Source: Pelargonium nanum
Taxonomy: Eukaryota > Streptophyta > Magnoliopsida > Geraniales > Geraniaceae
Reading direction: 5' to 3'
Assembly (NCBI GenBank): GCA_036897485.1
Contig: JAYMTF010001807.1
Coordinates: 1 to 21,205 of the forward strand
Length of the DNA stretch: 21,205 nucleotides
Both the position numbers and the translations under genes were made by a program. This document shows, one piece after another, positions 9,201 through 19,520 of the stretch. The notes beneath the pieces were generated by a model, which had not been told where the DNA came from, made no database searches, and saw nothing but the letters and a program-made list of their open reading frames with translations. The first letter of the stretch is position 1. Every line of letters begins with the position of its first letter.

Positions 9201-10997
9201 ATTTGTTTAATTGTCCGCAATGGGTGTACATTTAATATACATGGTTCCAGTCCAAATTCTAACAACCCTTGGTGCTGTGATATAAAGTAAGAAAAAAAAG
9301 AGAAGGTAATAACTGAAGCTATTGATGAAACTGGATCAGTTTGTAAATTAATTATATATACATGTAAGATGTGTCGTGTTAGTATAACTTCCTTTAATTA
9401 GATCTGTCCGTTGGGGTCAAACCTTTAGGAATGGTGGTTGTCAGGAGGTTAGCTTCTGCCGTATTGGAATCACTCTCAAAATAGGGAAGTAGGAGAAGAG
9501 GAACTGCACCAGTATGTCTTTTTTTGGGAAGTCGAACATAACCTGATACTTTGACCTTTTGTGGTGTCGTAACAGGTTTTTATCTGTTAATTTATATCAT
9601 GCTTGTACCTGGTCATATGCTTATGCTGTTGGTCTTTTTGTTAGAAATTGGTTATTGTTACAATTGTTATATTGCAGGTTTGTTTATTTAGTTTGTGAAT
9701 CTTTACAGAATCAGGTAGTGGGTTGGATCAACTTGACCAGACATCTCAGCAAAAATCCAGTCCTGTGGAGTCAGATTGCTGTCTTGATGGTAAGTGTAAA
9801 CAAAAATTGGAAGGTTGTCAGCATTCAGTTGTGCATGTTGCTTACTGTCCCTTAAAAACATTATAGGGGCATCTGCTCCTAGTGAGAAGCCGGTCTCTCC
9901 TGAGAGACGTTACAGAGCCGCTGTGTTGAAGAATAGGTTTGCTGATACTATTCTCAAAGCTCGAGAAAAGACTCTTTTGCAGGTTTGTTTTATTTAAGCT
10001 TCTTATAAATATGCCCCAACCTTTGTGTCATTGTCAACTGTGGTTGTGATACTGTAGAATTTTATCTGTTTGTAACTAGGCTGGAAAGAACGATCCTGAG
10101 AAATTACGTAAGGAGAGGGAGGAACTTGAAATGCAGAGGAGAAAAGGTAGTGAGCTTTTTACATGTAGTCTATATTTTATGTTTTGCATAACAGTGTGAG
10201 CATATTCGTTTAGTGTCATTTAAGGAATGTTTTTTTTCAATGTGTGACCAGAGAAAGCACGGTTGCAAGCAGAAGCAAAGGCTGCTGAAGATGCGCGAAG
10301 GCGCGCAGAAGCAGAAGCTGCTGCTGAAGCAGCAGCTGAGGCTAAGCGAAAGAGGGAACTTGAGAGGGAAGCGGCACGACAGGCATTGCTGCAGGTAAAA
10401 GACTGCTCTTTTCTTTTTGCAGAAACTGGATACAGATAGATTGTTTTATATATTTATCTATTATCTTTTTATGTGGAATATGTGCAGATTGAGAAAACTG
10501 TTGAAATAAATGAGAATGCTCAGTTTCTTGAAGACTTGGAAATGCTGAGGGCTCCTGTGGAGCAGTTACCAAGTTCTGTAGATGAGACGAGCCCAGAGCA
10601 CTGTCAAGATGGGTTGGCACGCTTGGGCAGTTTCAGTTTTGGAGGAAGTAATCCTCTAGAACAACTTGGATTGTACATGAAAATGGATGAAGAGGAAGAA
10701 GAATGTGAGGCACCGCCTAGTCCTGTGAATCCTCCCGTGAAAGAAGAGGAAGAAGAAGAAAGCAATCGACCAAATCCCGGAGCGGATGAAGTGGAGGATG
10801 GAGAATGCGAGGCACCAGCAGCAAGCCTTCCAAATTCAGCTGAGAATGAAATGGAAGATGTGCAACCTGATTCACCACCACCACCACCACCAAGTATTGA
10901 GCTAAATGGCGGGAATGAAGTGGAGGATGGAGAATGCGACCCTCCCAGTGTTCCCAATCCCGTGAACGTCGAAGTGGAGGAGGGAGAAATTGATTAA
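6276..10997 (+). CDS. GTE8-like: BET-type bromodomain transcription factor, GTE8/GTE10-like
   Basis: A nuclear chromatin reader that should bind acetylated histone tails and recruit transcription regulators. Exons: 6276-7490, 7604-7652, 7773-7904, 8774-8835, 8952-9015, 9709-9789, 9867-9982, 10080-10146, 10252-10394, 10488-10997, all in frame, giving 812 residues, close to the roughly 800 usual for this group. The bromodomain is about 170-275, with WVF shelf (189-191) and the acetyl-lysine-binding Asn248 in TYNPPGND. The extraterminal (NET) domain is about 322-392, ending in an acidic [15 protein letters not shown] stretch. A Ser-rich linker follows, then a charged Ala/Glu/Arg coiled coil (about 555-660) typical of the GTE8-12 clade, and an acidic, Pro-rich disordered tail ending EVEEGEID. 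Start: first ATG, with an in-frame TAA just upstream; Met3 is an alternative. Diverges from thymidylate kinase. Which paralogue it is cannot be settled by eye. Confidence 0.95.
8053..8262. mobile_element. Degenerate Stowaway/Mariner-like MITE remnant in GTE intron 3
   Basis: CTCTCTCCGTTCCAAAACGA at 8053-8072 closely resembles the CTCCCTCCGTCCC-AAAA terminus of plant Stowaway/Tc1-Mariner elements, and the following TCTCAATTTCCATTTTGAGA is also typical of them. At 8231-8260 a GGAAGGAGGA run and CTCATTTTGAGACA follow, but not in the order of an intact right terminus. This is therefore an eroded or rearranged copy. It is wholly intronic, between coding exons 3 and 4. Confidence 0.45.
10786..10939 (+). 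repeat. Duplicated module coding the acidic GTE C-terminus
   Basis: An exact 25-base repeat (10786-10810 and 10915-10939), 129 bp (43 codons) apart, encodes EVEDGEC twice. Weaker copies lie at about 10690-10730 ([15 protein letters not shown]) and 10971-10993 (EVEEGEID). The in-frame spacing indicates internal duplication within the disordered tail. Confidence 0.75.
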
Positions 10998-12084
10998 GTA
11001 AAAATAGCAGATGTGTAATCATATGTTAATGTATGAAACCAAACAAGAAGCAAGAAATAGAAAATTTTTAAGACAGTAGAAAATAAGCAGCAAGATAGCA
11101 ACTTTTGTGACATCCTCCAAAATCTTTTATTTTGATCTAGATTAGTGCAGTGGGTGACAAAAAGAGGCACATGGTGTTGTTGAAGTTGGGCACAACAACA
11201 AGAGAAGAATGGGTGGTTGAGCGCTGAATCTTCCTCCATTGAAAAGTAAGACTTGCACAAATCAGCCCTTTTTCTTTTCTCGATATGTTAAACTGTCCAA
11301 CCATATTTAGTATACTATTCTAAATTATAATACTTGGTTAGTGCAGTGGATTGGAGAGTGGTTGAGGTAGTTCAAGCTCAACTATTATAAATTCTTTTAA
11401 TCATTTCAAATCATTAAAAAGGAATATAGTTTAGCAGACTCATCAATATATCAAAAAGTAAATAATTTCTTCTTTTTTTTAGAAAAAAATGTTTATTTTT
11501 CTTAGGGAGAGTGCTTTGGTTGAAGTTAGGATCAAAAATATTCCAAGGCTTGTTTGGTAACACGTAATATTTGCAAAAGTTAATCTCATCCATTCATTTT
11601 GTGTTACGTTAGAAAAATGACAGAAGGAAAAGCAAAAAATGAGACAGTAGAATTTGTTTACTCATGTCAGAAAAGTGGAGAGACCATATACTCTTTTGTT
11701 TGTTGGATTGTTTACAAGTTTTGATCTGACCATTTGTATATTCTTTTTTCTTTTGTTACAAAATCGTTTTTCCATTCTTTTTCGTTTTTTATTTTTTGTA
11801 TTTTGTTAACTTATTTGTGATAGTGCCAAGTGTTAACTCTTTGATTTACAAAACCACTTGTGATTTTCAAGTATTGTTAAAAGCAAGCAAGCACTTGTAT
11901 ACTTGTAAGCTTATGGAATCTCTTACTTTGACCCGCAAAATTAAAAAGCAATGGACGGAGACAAAGATAGAGATGTCACCAATATTCATAGTCATCGCAT
12001 CGGTGCGGCCATTTAATTCTTAGAACCAAATCGCATACTAAAACAAGGAGAAGAAATTCACCAACGGACAAATAAATAGAATAA
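10998..12084. other. Intergenic: GTE 3' UTR and upstream region of the TLC gene
   Basis: The first 100-250 bp should hold the GTE 3' UTR, with A-rich stretches near 11050-11095 but no unique AATAAA. The remainder is AT-rich with T-runs around 11465-11500 and 11740-11800. No coding exon, RNA gene or recognisable transposon is seen. Confidence 0.6.
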
Positions 12085-12466
12085 TATAAAAAATTGTCTG
12101 GCAAGAAATAGAGTACAAAGAAGAAAAGTCTTTTAACATTCACATTTCACACTTCAGTTTTTGTATTTTCCTCTTCCTCTCCTCTGTTTCGTCTACCTCC
12201 AGCTCCCGTGAATCTCAGACTCAAAACTATTCAAAACTCAATACTACTAATCTTTATATTTTCTTTTTCCATTAAATATTCTAAAATCAGTCTCACCAAA
12301 CCTAAGAAAACGAACCCAACCTTGCCCTTTCACTACAGCGACCTCGCGCTCTCTTTGTGGCTCTGTCCTCAAAATAAATAAATAAATAAATCAATTTATT
12401 AAAGCCTAAGCCAAGTCCTCTCTTTTCTCCTCCTCCCTCCTCATTTCAAAAAAACCCTTTTCTCCG
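12085..12466 (+). promoter_or_regulatory. Putative TATA box and ATG-free, CT-rich leader of the TLC gene
   Basis: TATAAAAAA at 12085-12093 is a plausible TATA box, placing the start near 12115. The next 350 nt are pyrimidine-rich (for example 12165-12205 and 12417-12460) and contain no ATG, so ATG 12467 is the first. An (AAAT)5 run lies inside. The promoter call is inference from composition and position. Confidence 0.45.
12372..12391. repeat. (AAAT)5 microsatellite in the TLC leader
   Basis: Five perfect AAAT units, about 75 bp before the TLC start codon. Confidence 0.9.
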
Positions 12467-13273
12467 ATGCTTCAACAAATCATTGGGTTTCAGAATATGG
12501 AAACCCTAACCGCAACAGCCTCGTCATTAGCAGCTCAATTGGAGCTTCCTCTGGCTGTGCCCAATCTTCCGATCCTGTTCTCGATGTTCTTGCTCATCTA
12601 CCTCATTGCCTACTTCGTCGTGTTCCGGAATTGGACCCCTAAGATCCGACCCGAAGCGTCGAGTTGCATGATCTCCTACTTCCACGGCACTCCGGCGGTG
12701 TTCCTCGCCCTCATCGCCCTCCTCGCCGACCCCGGCCGCGGCTTCTCCGCCGCCAACACCGCCGCGCAGAGCCTCGTCCTCGACTACAGCATCGCCTATT
12801 TCCTCATGGATCTCCTCCACTACCTCGTCTTCTACCCCGCCGACGTCCTCTTCATCGGCCACCACCTCTGCACGCTCTTCGTCTTCGTCACCTGCCGCTA
12901 CCTCGTCCACCGCGGCGCCTTCTCCATCCTCGTCCTCCTCGTCCTCGCCGAGGTTACCAGCTTCTGCCAGAACACCTGGACCCTCGCCTGCGCCCGCAAA
13001 CACGACTCCGTATTTGCCGCTAACCTCCACCGCTACCTCTCGCCGCCGTTCTACGCCTTCTACTCGGTGGTTCGGGGATTTCTGGGGCCGTATTTTGTGT
13101 ACCGGATGGGGGCGTTTTTCCTCAGCGGGGAGGCGGATGGCTTCATTCCGAGGTGGATTTGGGTTTCTTGGCTCGCGGTGGTGGTTACGGCTATTTCTGT
13201 CAGCATTTTGTGGATTTCCAACCTTTGGATTGAGCTGTATAGAGAGCGATGTGGCAAATTGAAAAGAAACTAA
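12467..13273 (+). CDS. TLC (TRAM/LAG1/CLN8) domain-containing membrane protein, single coding exon
   Basis: A multi-pass membrane protein of 268 residues, resembling plant TLC proteins such as Arabidopsis At1g31300. TLC proteins are lipid-linked, including ceramide synthases and lipid-sensing or trafficking factors; the job of this subgroup is not settled. Hydrophobic segments lie at about 35-53, 69-88, 105-124, 126-144, 149-168, 195-215 and 229-250. Family marks include VFRNWTPKIRPEASSC (52-67), the MDLLHY and FIGHHLCTLFVF core (114-140), LSPPFYAFYS (191-200) and WISNLWIELY near the end. The C-terminus KLKRN fits a KxKxx endoplasmic-reticulum retrieval signal if cytosolic. ATG 12467 is first but in weak context; Met11 (12497) has a stronger one (A at -3, G at +4) and may be used. 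The central part is strongly C/G-ending at third positions, unlike neighbouring genes. The gene converges with the LHT gene. Confidence 0.92.
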   Translation: MLQQIIGFQNMETLTATASSLAAQLELPLAVPNLPILFSMFLLIYLIAYFVVFRNWTPKIRPEASSCMISYFHGTPAVFLALIALLADPGRGFSAANTAAQSLVLDYSIAYFLMDLLHYLVFYPADVLFIGHHLCTLFVFVTCRYLVHRGAFSILVLLVLAEVTSFCQNTWTLACARKHDSVFAANLHRYLSPPFYAFYSVVRGFLGPYFVYRMGAFFLSGEADGFIPRWIWVSWLAVVVTAISVSILWISNLWIELYRERCGKLKRN

Positions 13274-13284
13274 CATATATTGAG

Positions 13285-15357
13285 GTACGTTTTCTTTTCT
13301 TTTTTCCTTTCCTTCTATCTAAATTATATGTTCGGTTTCCATGAAATATCTCATTGGTAGATGGTATCTATGTATGCTCCTTTGTCATGTTTTTGCTTGA
13401 AATGATTATGTGTTATCTGGAATCTTATAATCTTAGTTTATATACTTGTCTGGTGTAGTTTTAAATTCATATGATGTGGACTTTGCAGAAAAATTCTCCA
13501 TTTTTTATTTGAACAATACTACTTGGTGGTGGTTTCTATCTAAATTGAGTGTCTTTCTTGTTTGACATGCATATACATTACTTGATAATATATAGCCTTA
13601 CAATTTTGCTCTATAATTGCACCGACAAAGTTCTTGTCGTCTATGATCAAACTGAAATGGCATTGTTTTTGCAATCAATAATTGATAAAATGCATGAGAT
13701 GATTCTTCACCGTGGATTGGATAGAATTCATTTCTCAGAAGGTGATATGCTTGTTGCTTGATTCCCTTTTGTGTTCAAATTACATGAGCACCATTGTTGG
13801 ATTGTCTTGTGACTCTGGTCCTCTCACACTACTCTACCTCTATCATAATTGGGTGTAGAGGCTTGCAATAAATGCAATATAGCACGCCTTATTAATATTT
13901 TTGCACTCATCTACATGTGAGAATGAAGGGCAAACTTTATTTTCCTTAGAGTACACATCCTACTGCCATGCAAGTGTCTTAATTGGACTGCATTTATAAA
14001 CAGTGCATGTCTTGTTTAGTTATGTCAGACACAAAACAATGATGCAAGTATAATTTTTGCACTTAAAAAATAATGCAGAAAACTTCTAGTTTCCTGTAAA
14101 GAAGGGTATATATTTAGCAAAGTGGCAGAGTACCAAGGATCTCTGCTAAATAGCTGACTTTCTGTTTAATATATGAAGAACTGCCATATAAGTTATATCT
14201 TGTGTAATAAGGCAAATGTGGATATTTTTTTATCAAATATGCATGGTGACTTTATCAAATATGCACGCTGCTAATAACATCACACACTTCTATGCGAAAC
14301 AAATCCAGTCCACAGGAAGCTATGATTTGTAGAGCGCTTCTCTTGCTGGAACTGACTATTTTGAATGTGTTTAGAGTCTTATAAAAAGGATTTGCTCTTA
14401 TTTAATTAATGAAAATTTATAATGATGAGATGCTCTGCATTTACGCCAAGAAGTTCCTCTTGAATGATTCTAAATTTGTGACTGCATTGTTATCTATGAC
14501 TCATTTGCATTCCAACCATCTCAAAGATTAAATGTATGTGTTTCATAGTATAGACAATAAAAACACTTGTACATAGTTGTCTACATTATTTTGGACTTAC
14601 CATTTCTAATACCTCGTGTCCATGTCAAAACAGAACACTTGTATCCTTGCTCACATATCATAACAGGAAGCTGTCCATGAGGCGTAATACTCAATACTGC
14701 TGCACAATTCATCCCAAATGAACAGAATACTAAACATAGTCTTTACCTCATGATTCATGCTGAATGATTTTCTTTTGTATCGTTATTTTCTTTTCATACT
14801 TTATGTATATGTACACATAATGCATGCACGATTGTATGTTGCTCTTTCTATGTTGGATTGCATAGGAATCACTTTCTCTTGATGTTCTAGGAATAAGAAT
14901 ATGAATGGTTGACCTGGACTTGAAGTAGGATTTACCTTAGTTGCTCTGAAAAGTGATAGAATCATTTGAATGCTGTGAGGGTATACTGCATGTATAAAAC
15001 TAACAAATCTCAATAAATAATTGGATTACTTCCAAGTCCGTGACTGAATAAAAAGGCTCGACTAAGGGAGCCCTCCAGATTTTAATCAGCTGGAGCTTCA
15101 GTTTCCATGTACCGTACACAATGCTTACATTAGAAAATGACAAAATAAGTGAAGAAAGTGTGTCTGACTATTCTTTACTTAGGAGACATCATTTTTGTCC
15201 ATTAACTTATTGTAACTTGACCCTCTAGTCCATTAGGTTTTAAAGAGATGAAATCAAGGGATATATTCATATGGCATAATGTACTCTGAGAACTATTTAG
15301 TGTCAAAACTATTAGGGATGAAAAGGATGCAATGTAATTATTTCATTTGTTTTACAG
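13285..15357 (+). other. Predicted 2.07-kb intron in the TLC 3' UTR
   Basis: A donor ATTGAG|GTACGT lies 11 nt after the stop codon, and a strong acceptor TTTGTTTTACAG|G ends at 15357. Between them the sequence is AT-rich with no convincing coding exon. An isolated 70-codon frame at 13549-13761 resembles nothing known to me. The alternative is that the transcript simply ends soon after 13273 and the rest is intergenic. The assignment rests on splice-site quality only. Confidence 0.5.
14229..14265. repeat. Short direct repeat, two 15-base copies
   Basis: TTTATCAAATATGCA is present at 14229-14243 and 14251-14265, a 22-bp period. It looks like a small local duplication. Confidence 0.8.
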
Positions 15358-15917
15358 GTAAATGTTGTCAGAAATTGAGCTAGGGACCTGGAGAGCACCC
15401 CGTGAAGAGGTGGAGACAAACCGGACAGTGTTTGGGGTTCTACCTACACTCGTTATTTCACTTTTGCCACAAACAGGAAGGGAGAATTATCAAGATATGG
15501 GTTGGTGCTTGCTTCCGACAGGCTTTTAATTCCTTGTAACCTTTACAAAAATTCAATGGTTGAAATTGGAAGCTTGATTGTATGTATACAAATATATTTA
15601 CCAATGGAAATGACACCATCATCATCCTGGTGATATTGTCTTGTGTAGGGTAATGATTGCACTTAATACATGTGGATAATTTTGTTCAATGGTATGCTTA
15701 GCATGTAATTCATGATAACATTGCAATTATGTGTACAATGTCTCCAGAACAAACCTTTATGTACTTTTATGTGTAGATATGCTGCAAAATATATGAAATC
15801 TAGAAATCTCACACATATATTTCACATAGAAAAAACAAACACAATAAGCGTGCACGAATGAGATTTTGATTGCTCGAGGGAACTTTTCTTCTGTAGGTTT
15901 TGGATGATGATGTCTGT
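15358..15917. other. Convergent 3' ends: possible TLC 3'-UTR exon and LHT 3' UTR
   Basis: From 15358 the plus strand would carry the last, non-coding TLC exon, perhaps to about 15650. From 15917 downwards the minus strand carries the LHT 3' UTR. TGTA-rich sequence near 15580-15590 could act as an upstream polyadenylation element for the plus strand. The exact ends, and whether they overlap, cannot be read from sequence alone. Confidence 0.4.
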
Positions 15918-17848
15918 CTATGAATAAAACTTGTAGGTTTTGGCTTGAATTATGATCGACCTCAGTCCTCCGATTGGGGATAGAATCATCAAGCAGAGGC
16001 CAAGTACAATGCAGATCTGAAACCATATATAGGTCAGGACTCAATATATAGCTCATACACTTCAAATTATATACTGACTGAAAAAAAAGGCAGTAAATTA
16101 TGCTGCAACTGGAACATAACATACCCAGTTGGCCCACCAGGACAAGCTGAACTTTCTTGGTTTGTAGATGGCAAGCCACATGACACAAGGGAGCTGTATA
16201 AACATGAAATGAAGAACTTGTCATCAGTGAATCAGATTTAGGGATACATTTTGTTTTACAAAGACATAGAATTGAGATTTGGACTCACAAAGTAAGTTGT
16301 TGGGGCAAAAGCAAATCCTCCGAAGAACCCGAGAAGTCCACCAAAGAAAGGGAAGGTTATGCCAACGAACATTGTAAATGCTGCAACAGTAAAAGATCAC
16401 AAATTTAATCGAAATTTCGAGGCAAAGAAGTACCAGTTTACAATTCCTTTGTTTGGAAGGTAATGAATTCACTTACCCACATACAGATTCCGAACAACAA
16501 AGCGAAGTATTATGCTGGGCTTGAAATTCAATTTCTTGACCAACACTGTCTCCATCATGTCAAACACCGGCATGGCATAAATCTACATTGCCAAAACAAG
16601 ACACGATTCGTTGAGCAAGTAACCTATAGGTTTATTTGGGAAACTTGCAAACCAATTAAGCAAGTTTGGAAGATTACCTGATAGCTTCCGATAACATGGA
16701 TGACAACGAACATGTTGGCCATGGCGATGAGCCACCTGGGTTTTTCCAATGAGATGAGGATGTTGTCATCGACAGCATTACCAAACATCCAGTATCCGAT
16801 CAGAGCAACAGGGAAGTAGCACAAGGCCACAACAATGTAGGCAACAACCACACCTCTCCACATGGGTCCTTTTGATGGCTTCTCAGGAGTAGATGGGATG
16901 GTTGCTTGGATCTCAAGCACCACATTGTGCCCTGCATATGCAAAGGCCACATCTCCTAATGCATTAAAAAAGTTAAAGACTGTTCCTACTCTGGTCGTGG
17001 CCTTGTACCCATATTGCACATCTGGCTGGACACCCTTGTGCACAGAGGCTGACCAGGCAATTGTGGAGTAACTGCAAAACAACAACAATGTCAATACCAA
17101 AGCTTTATTAGCAAACATATTTTGATTCTGCTACTTGGGTTTGGCTAAAGTATGCATTTTTTAAGTCTTCAATTCATGGTTAAGTGTACCTCAGAGACAT
17201 GATTGCTGCGGCTAGAGAGATCCCAGAGATGGAGTTGAAATTGGGGAGATGGGAGAGAACAAAGTGGACAGAGGCAAAGATCATGATGAAGAAGGTAAGT
17301 TTGATATCAGTGCAGTTGGGGCAGACGGAGTTATGGAACTTTTGGAGTGATTTTCCTCCAGTAACCATGTAGACAATGCAGACACCAACTTCAACAATAA
17401 GCTGCTGAGGAACCACAATGTAAAGGCCAAGCTTCTCCCCAAAAGCATACTGACCCAGTTCATGGTACCTATCAAACCTTTTTCCTGGAACCATCTCATG
17501 CATCTCAACCATTTGCCATAGAGTGTAGAGAGTGATGATCCATGACAGCACTAGAATCACCACACCAGGACCCCTGAAAATTTCAAACAAGCATAAGTTG
17601 AAACTGACTTGGAAGAGAGAATCTTGGTTGGACCATAAATTAGGAGACATAATGTATATATACCATCCAAGGTTTGACATGGCATAAGGGAGACTGAGGA
17701 CACCAGCTCCAACCATAGCAGTAACATTGTGAAATGCTGAGTACCACCATTTTGCATTTCTTGAAGAGGTTATGGGAAGCCAGTCATCAATTGCCTTTTC
17801 CTTCTCTGATTTTTCTTTTACTTTTTCCTGAGAATTATCACAATACAT
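15918..17848 (-). CDS. LHT1-like: Lysine/histidine transporter (LHT1-type amino acid permease), seven exons
   Basis: A proton-coupled amino acid importer of the AAAP/ATF family. LHT1 proteins take up neutral, acidic and basic amino acids at the plasma membrane of root epidermis and mesophyll. Exons (minus): 17848-17664, 17573-17190, 17071-16678, 16582-16477, 16380-16289, 16193-16125, 16016-15918, all GT/AG and in frame, giving 442 residues (Arabidopsis LHT1 is about 446). Near-identical LHT1 blocks include [20 protein letters not shown] (residues 22-41), [10 protein letters not shown] in the first membrane helix, [52 protein letters not shown] and the end [20 protein letters not shown]. About ten or eleven membrane helices are expected. 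The cytosolic N-terminus is short and Lys/Glu-rich. ATG 17848 is fixed by an in-frame TAA seven codons upstream. The last exon is joined through AACTGG|GTATGT. LHT1 versus a close LHT paralogue is undecided. Confidence 0.95.
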
Positions 17849-17883
17849 ATATGCTTTTCCTTGTTAGCCAGTGCACTTCAATT

Positions 17884-17913
17884 TCAGAACACCAAACCAA
17901 TCAATCCATTCAT
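17884..17913 (-). promoter_or_regulatory. Upstream ORF(s) in the LHT leader
   Basis: If transcription starts near 18005, two upstream ATGs fall in the leader. One at 17913 gives nine codons plus stop (MNGLIGLVF, ends 17884); one at 17909 gives only ATG GAT TGA. Both stop before the main ATG at 17848. Confidence 0.4.
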
Positions 17914-18035
17914 GAATTTTGAATAGAAAGTATAGGGGTGTTTTTGGTATGATATCAATTGAGTGAATCTTTCTTGGTGTTTGGTAGTGGGTGTGTGTAT
18001 CTATAGCCCCCATAACTTTGGAGAGAGCTAGGTGG

Positions 18036-18046
18036 CTTTATATAAG
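18036..18046 (-). promoter_or_regulatory. TATA box of the LHT gene
   Basis: The minus strand reads CTTATATAAAG, a good TATA box about 190 nt before the start codon, predicting a leader of about 155-165 nt. A W-box-like TTGACT lies further upstream at 18140-18145. Confidence 0.6.
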
Positions 18047-18049
18047 TTT

Positions 18050-19357
18050 AAATTGTCAGCTTCCTGAATAGATCTTATGTAAAGCTTTGTGGACCTGAGA
18101 GTGGGGAAGGGGAGTGCCATTTGTTGGTTGGGTGAGTGGTTGACTATGATAAATGTGCATCATTATAACCAAACACACACATATGACTAAAGTGGCCATT
18201 TGCTTTATCTGGCTGTTTACTATGCTAAATGCCAATGCATATGGATGGGTCCATCTATGAAACTTGTATTCTTCTCATTCTTATAATTAGTTCACTACAA
18301 AATGAAAATAACTCTCTTTATTTCTCATAGGCCCTCCCACCCCACTCATAATTATTGGAAGTTATAATATCAACTAGCCTGTAGACCATATATTATATAA
18401 CAAATTTCAGGTATTAATATGACTAATCTATATAAATATAAGTAAAAAAAGTGATTTCCCTATATATATTAAGACAATTATATTTGAATTTTGAAAAAGG
18501 AAAAGAAAAGACAATTATGTTTATTATGACTAAAGACAAATAACTATAAAACAGCTAAGAGATGATTGGCTTATTAGTAAATATATTCAATCTCAATCAA
18601 CATGGTTGGAATGCTTAAACATATTTTAATTACTAAAATGAGTTTATGTGTGTAAACATTTGCTGAGACCTAAGTGCCTTTGGTTCAAAACCCAAAATCT
18701 GAATAATTGAATTATGTTCACAAAAGCCTTCAGGTTTAAGCTTACTAGTTTGGAAATGGTTACCAGAGAATTGAAGAATTAACAAAAATTAGTAGGAGTA
18801 GTTAGAGTCTGCAAATGCAAAATTGCTCAAAATATCAAAAATCTCACTGTTATATTGAAAAGGCACAGCAAATAAAGAAACAGGGCATAAAAAATTTAAA
18901 ACTTTCACTTTCTCTCCCTCCTGTTTGTTTCCAGAGAAAATATGAAGCAGAAGTCAAAATTTGGAAGAGAGAGAGAGAGAGAGAGACTAACAAAATCATG
19001 CGGCGGAGATTGAGTTCCCATGGATGTTATTGGAGCTGTAGATGGAGCTACAATTGAAGAAGATGAACTACTATAAATGCAAACAAATAAATAAACAAAA
19101 ATTAGCTGTGTGTGTGTGGGTCGCTCAGGAAATATCGCTGCGATTGTGTAAATGTAGTGTGTATTTAAAGACAAAAATCAAAAAGCACTCACTAGGGATC
19201 TTGAACTTGACGAAGACGACGTTTTTTGTTTGACTTGGTTGGCTATTTGCTCAGTCTTCGGCGACCTATCAATACAAATTCGTATATAAACCCACAATTT
19301 GTAAATGTCTTGTTTTGAAGATACTCTTTTTCTTTTTCTTTCTATCGTTTCTCTGTA
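18050..19357. other. AT-rich intergenic DNA upstream of the LHT gene
   Basis: This holds the LHT upstream region followed by AT-rich sequence without a supported gene. A Ser-rich minus-strand frame at 18905-19174 is partly the translation of the (AG)n tract and has no compatible splice partner. Nothing else recognisable. Confidence 0.6.
18966..18986. repeat. (AG)n microsatellite
   Basis: An uninterrupted AG dinucleotide run of about ten units. Confidence 0.9.
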
Positions 19358-19520
19358 AATTTATAGTTACATTGTTGACAAGAAATGATTGTTATATTGT
19401 TACACTGTTATAATAGTTACATTGTTACATTGTTATAACATTGGTTGGCTAAATTTATAGTTACATTGTTATAATCATCTAAATTAATTGTAAGAAGTTT
19501 TGAGTCTAAGAAATGATTGC
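19358..19520. repeat. Local duplication rich in GTTACATTGTTA motifs
   Basis: The 20-base AAATTTATAGTTACATTGTT occurs at 19358-19377 and 19451-19470, and AAGAAATGATTG at 19380-19391 and 19508-19519, in the same order. Between them GTTACATTGTTA-like motifs repeat several times. This looks like a duplicated segment with internal slippage. Confidence 0.75.

Noticed and set aside
10604-10957. 117-codon minus-strand Ser-rich frame opposite the GTE tail
   Set aside because: Antisense shadow of the acidic/Pro-rich coding repeat; no splice or start support.
11138-11350. Repeated TTAGTGCAGTGG in the GTE-TLC gap
   Set aside because: Only 12 bases, two copies 200 bp apart, without extended similarity.
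12527-13276. 249-codon minus-strand open frame opposite the TLC gene
   Set aside because: It is made of low-complexity Glu/Ala/Arg/Val sequence produced by the GC3-rich sense codons; the sense frame is a clear membrane protein with family motifs.
13549-13761. 70-codon plus-strand frame in the TLC 3'-UTR intron
   Set aside because: AT-rich, no recognised homology, no flanking splice sites giving a longer protein; it looks like chance.
18905-19290. Ser-rich minus-strand segments at 18.9-19.3 kb with GTGAGT donor (19192) and TTTATAG acceptor (19071), suggesting a two-exon gene
   Set aside because: The two reading frames do not match in phase across the candidate junction (an immediate stop appears), and part of the frame is only the (AG)n tract.
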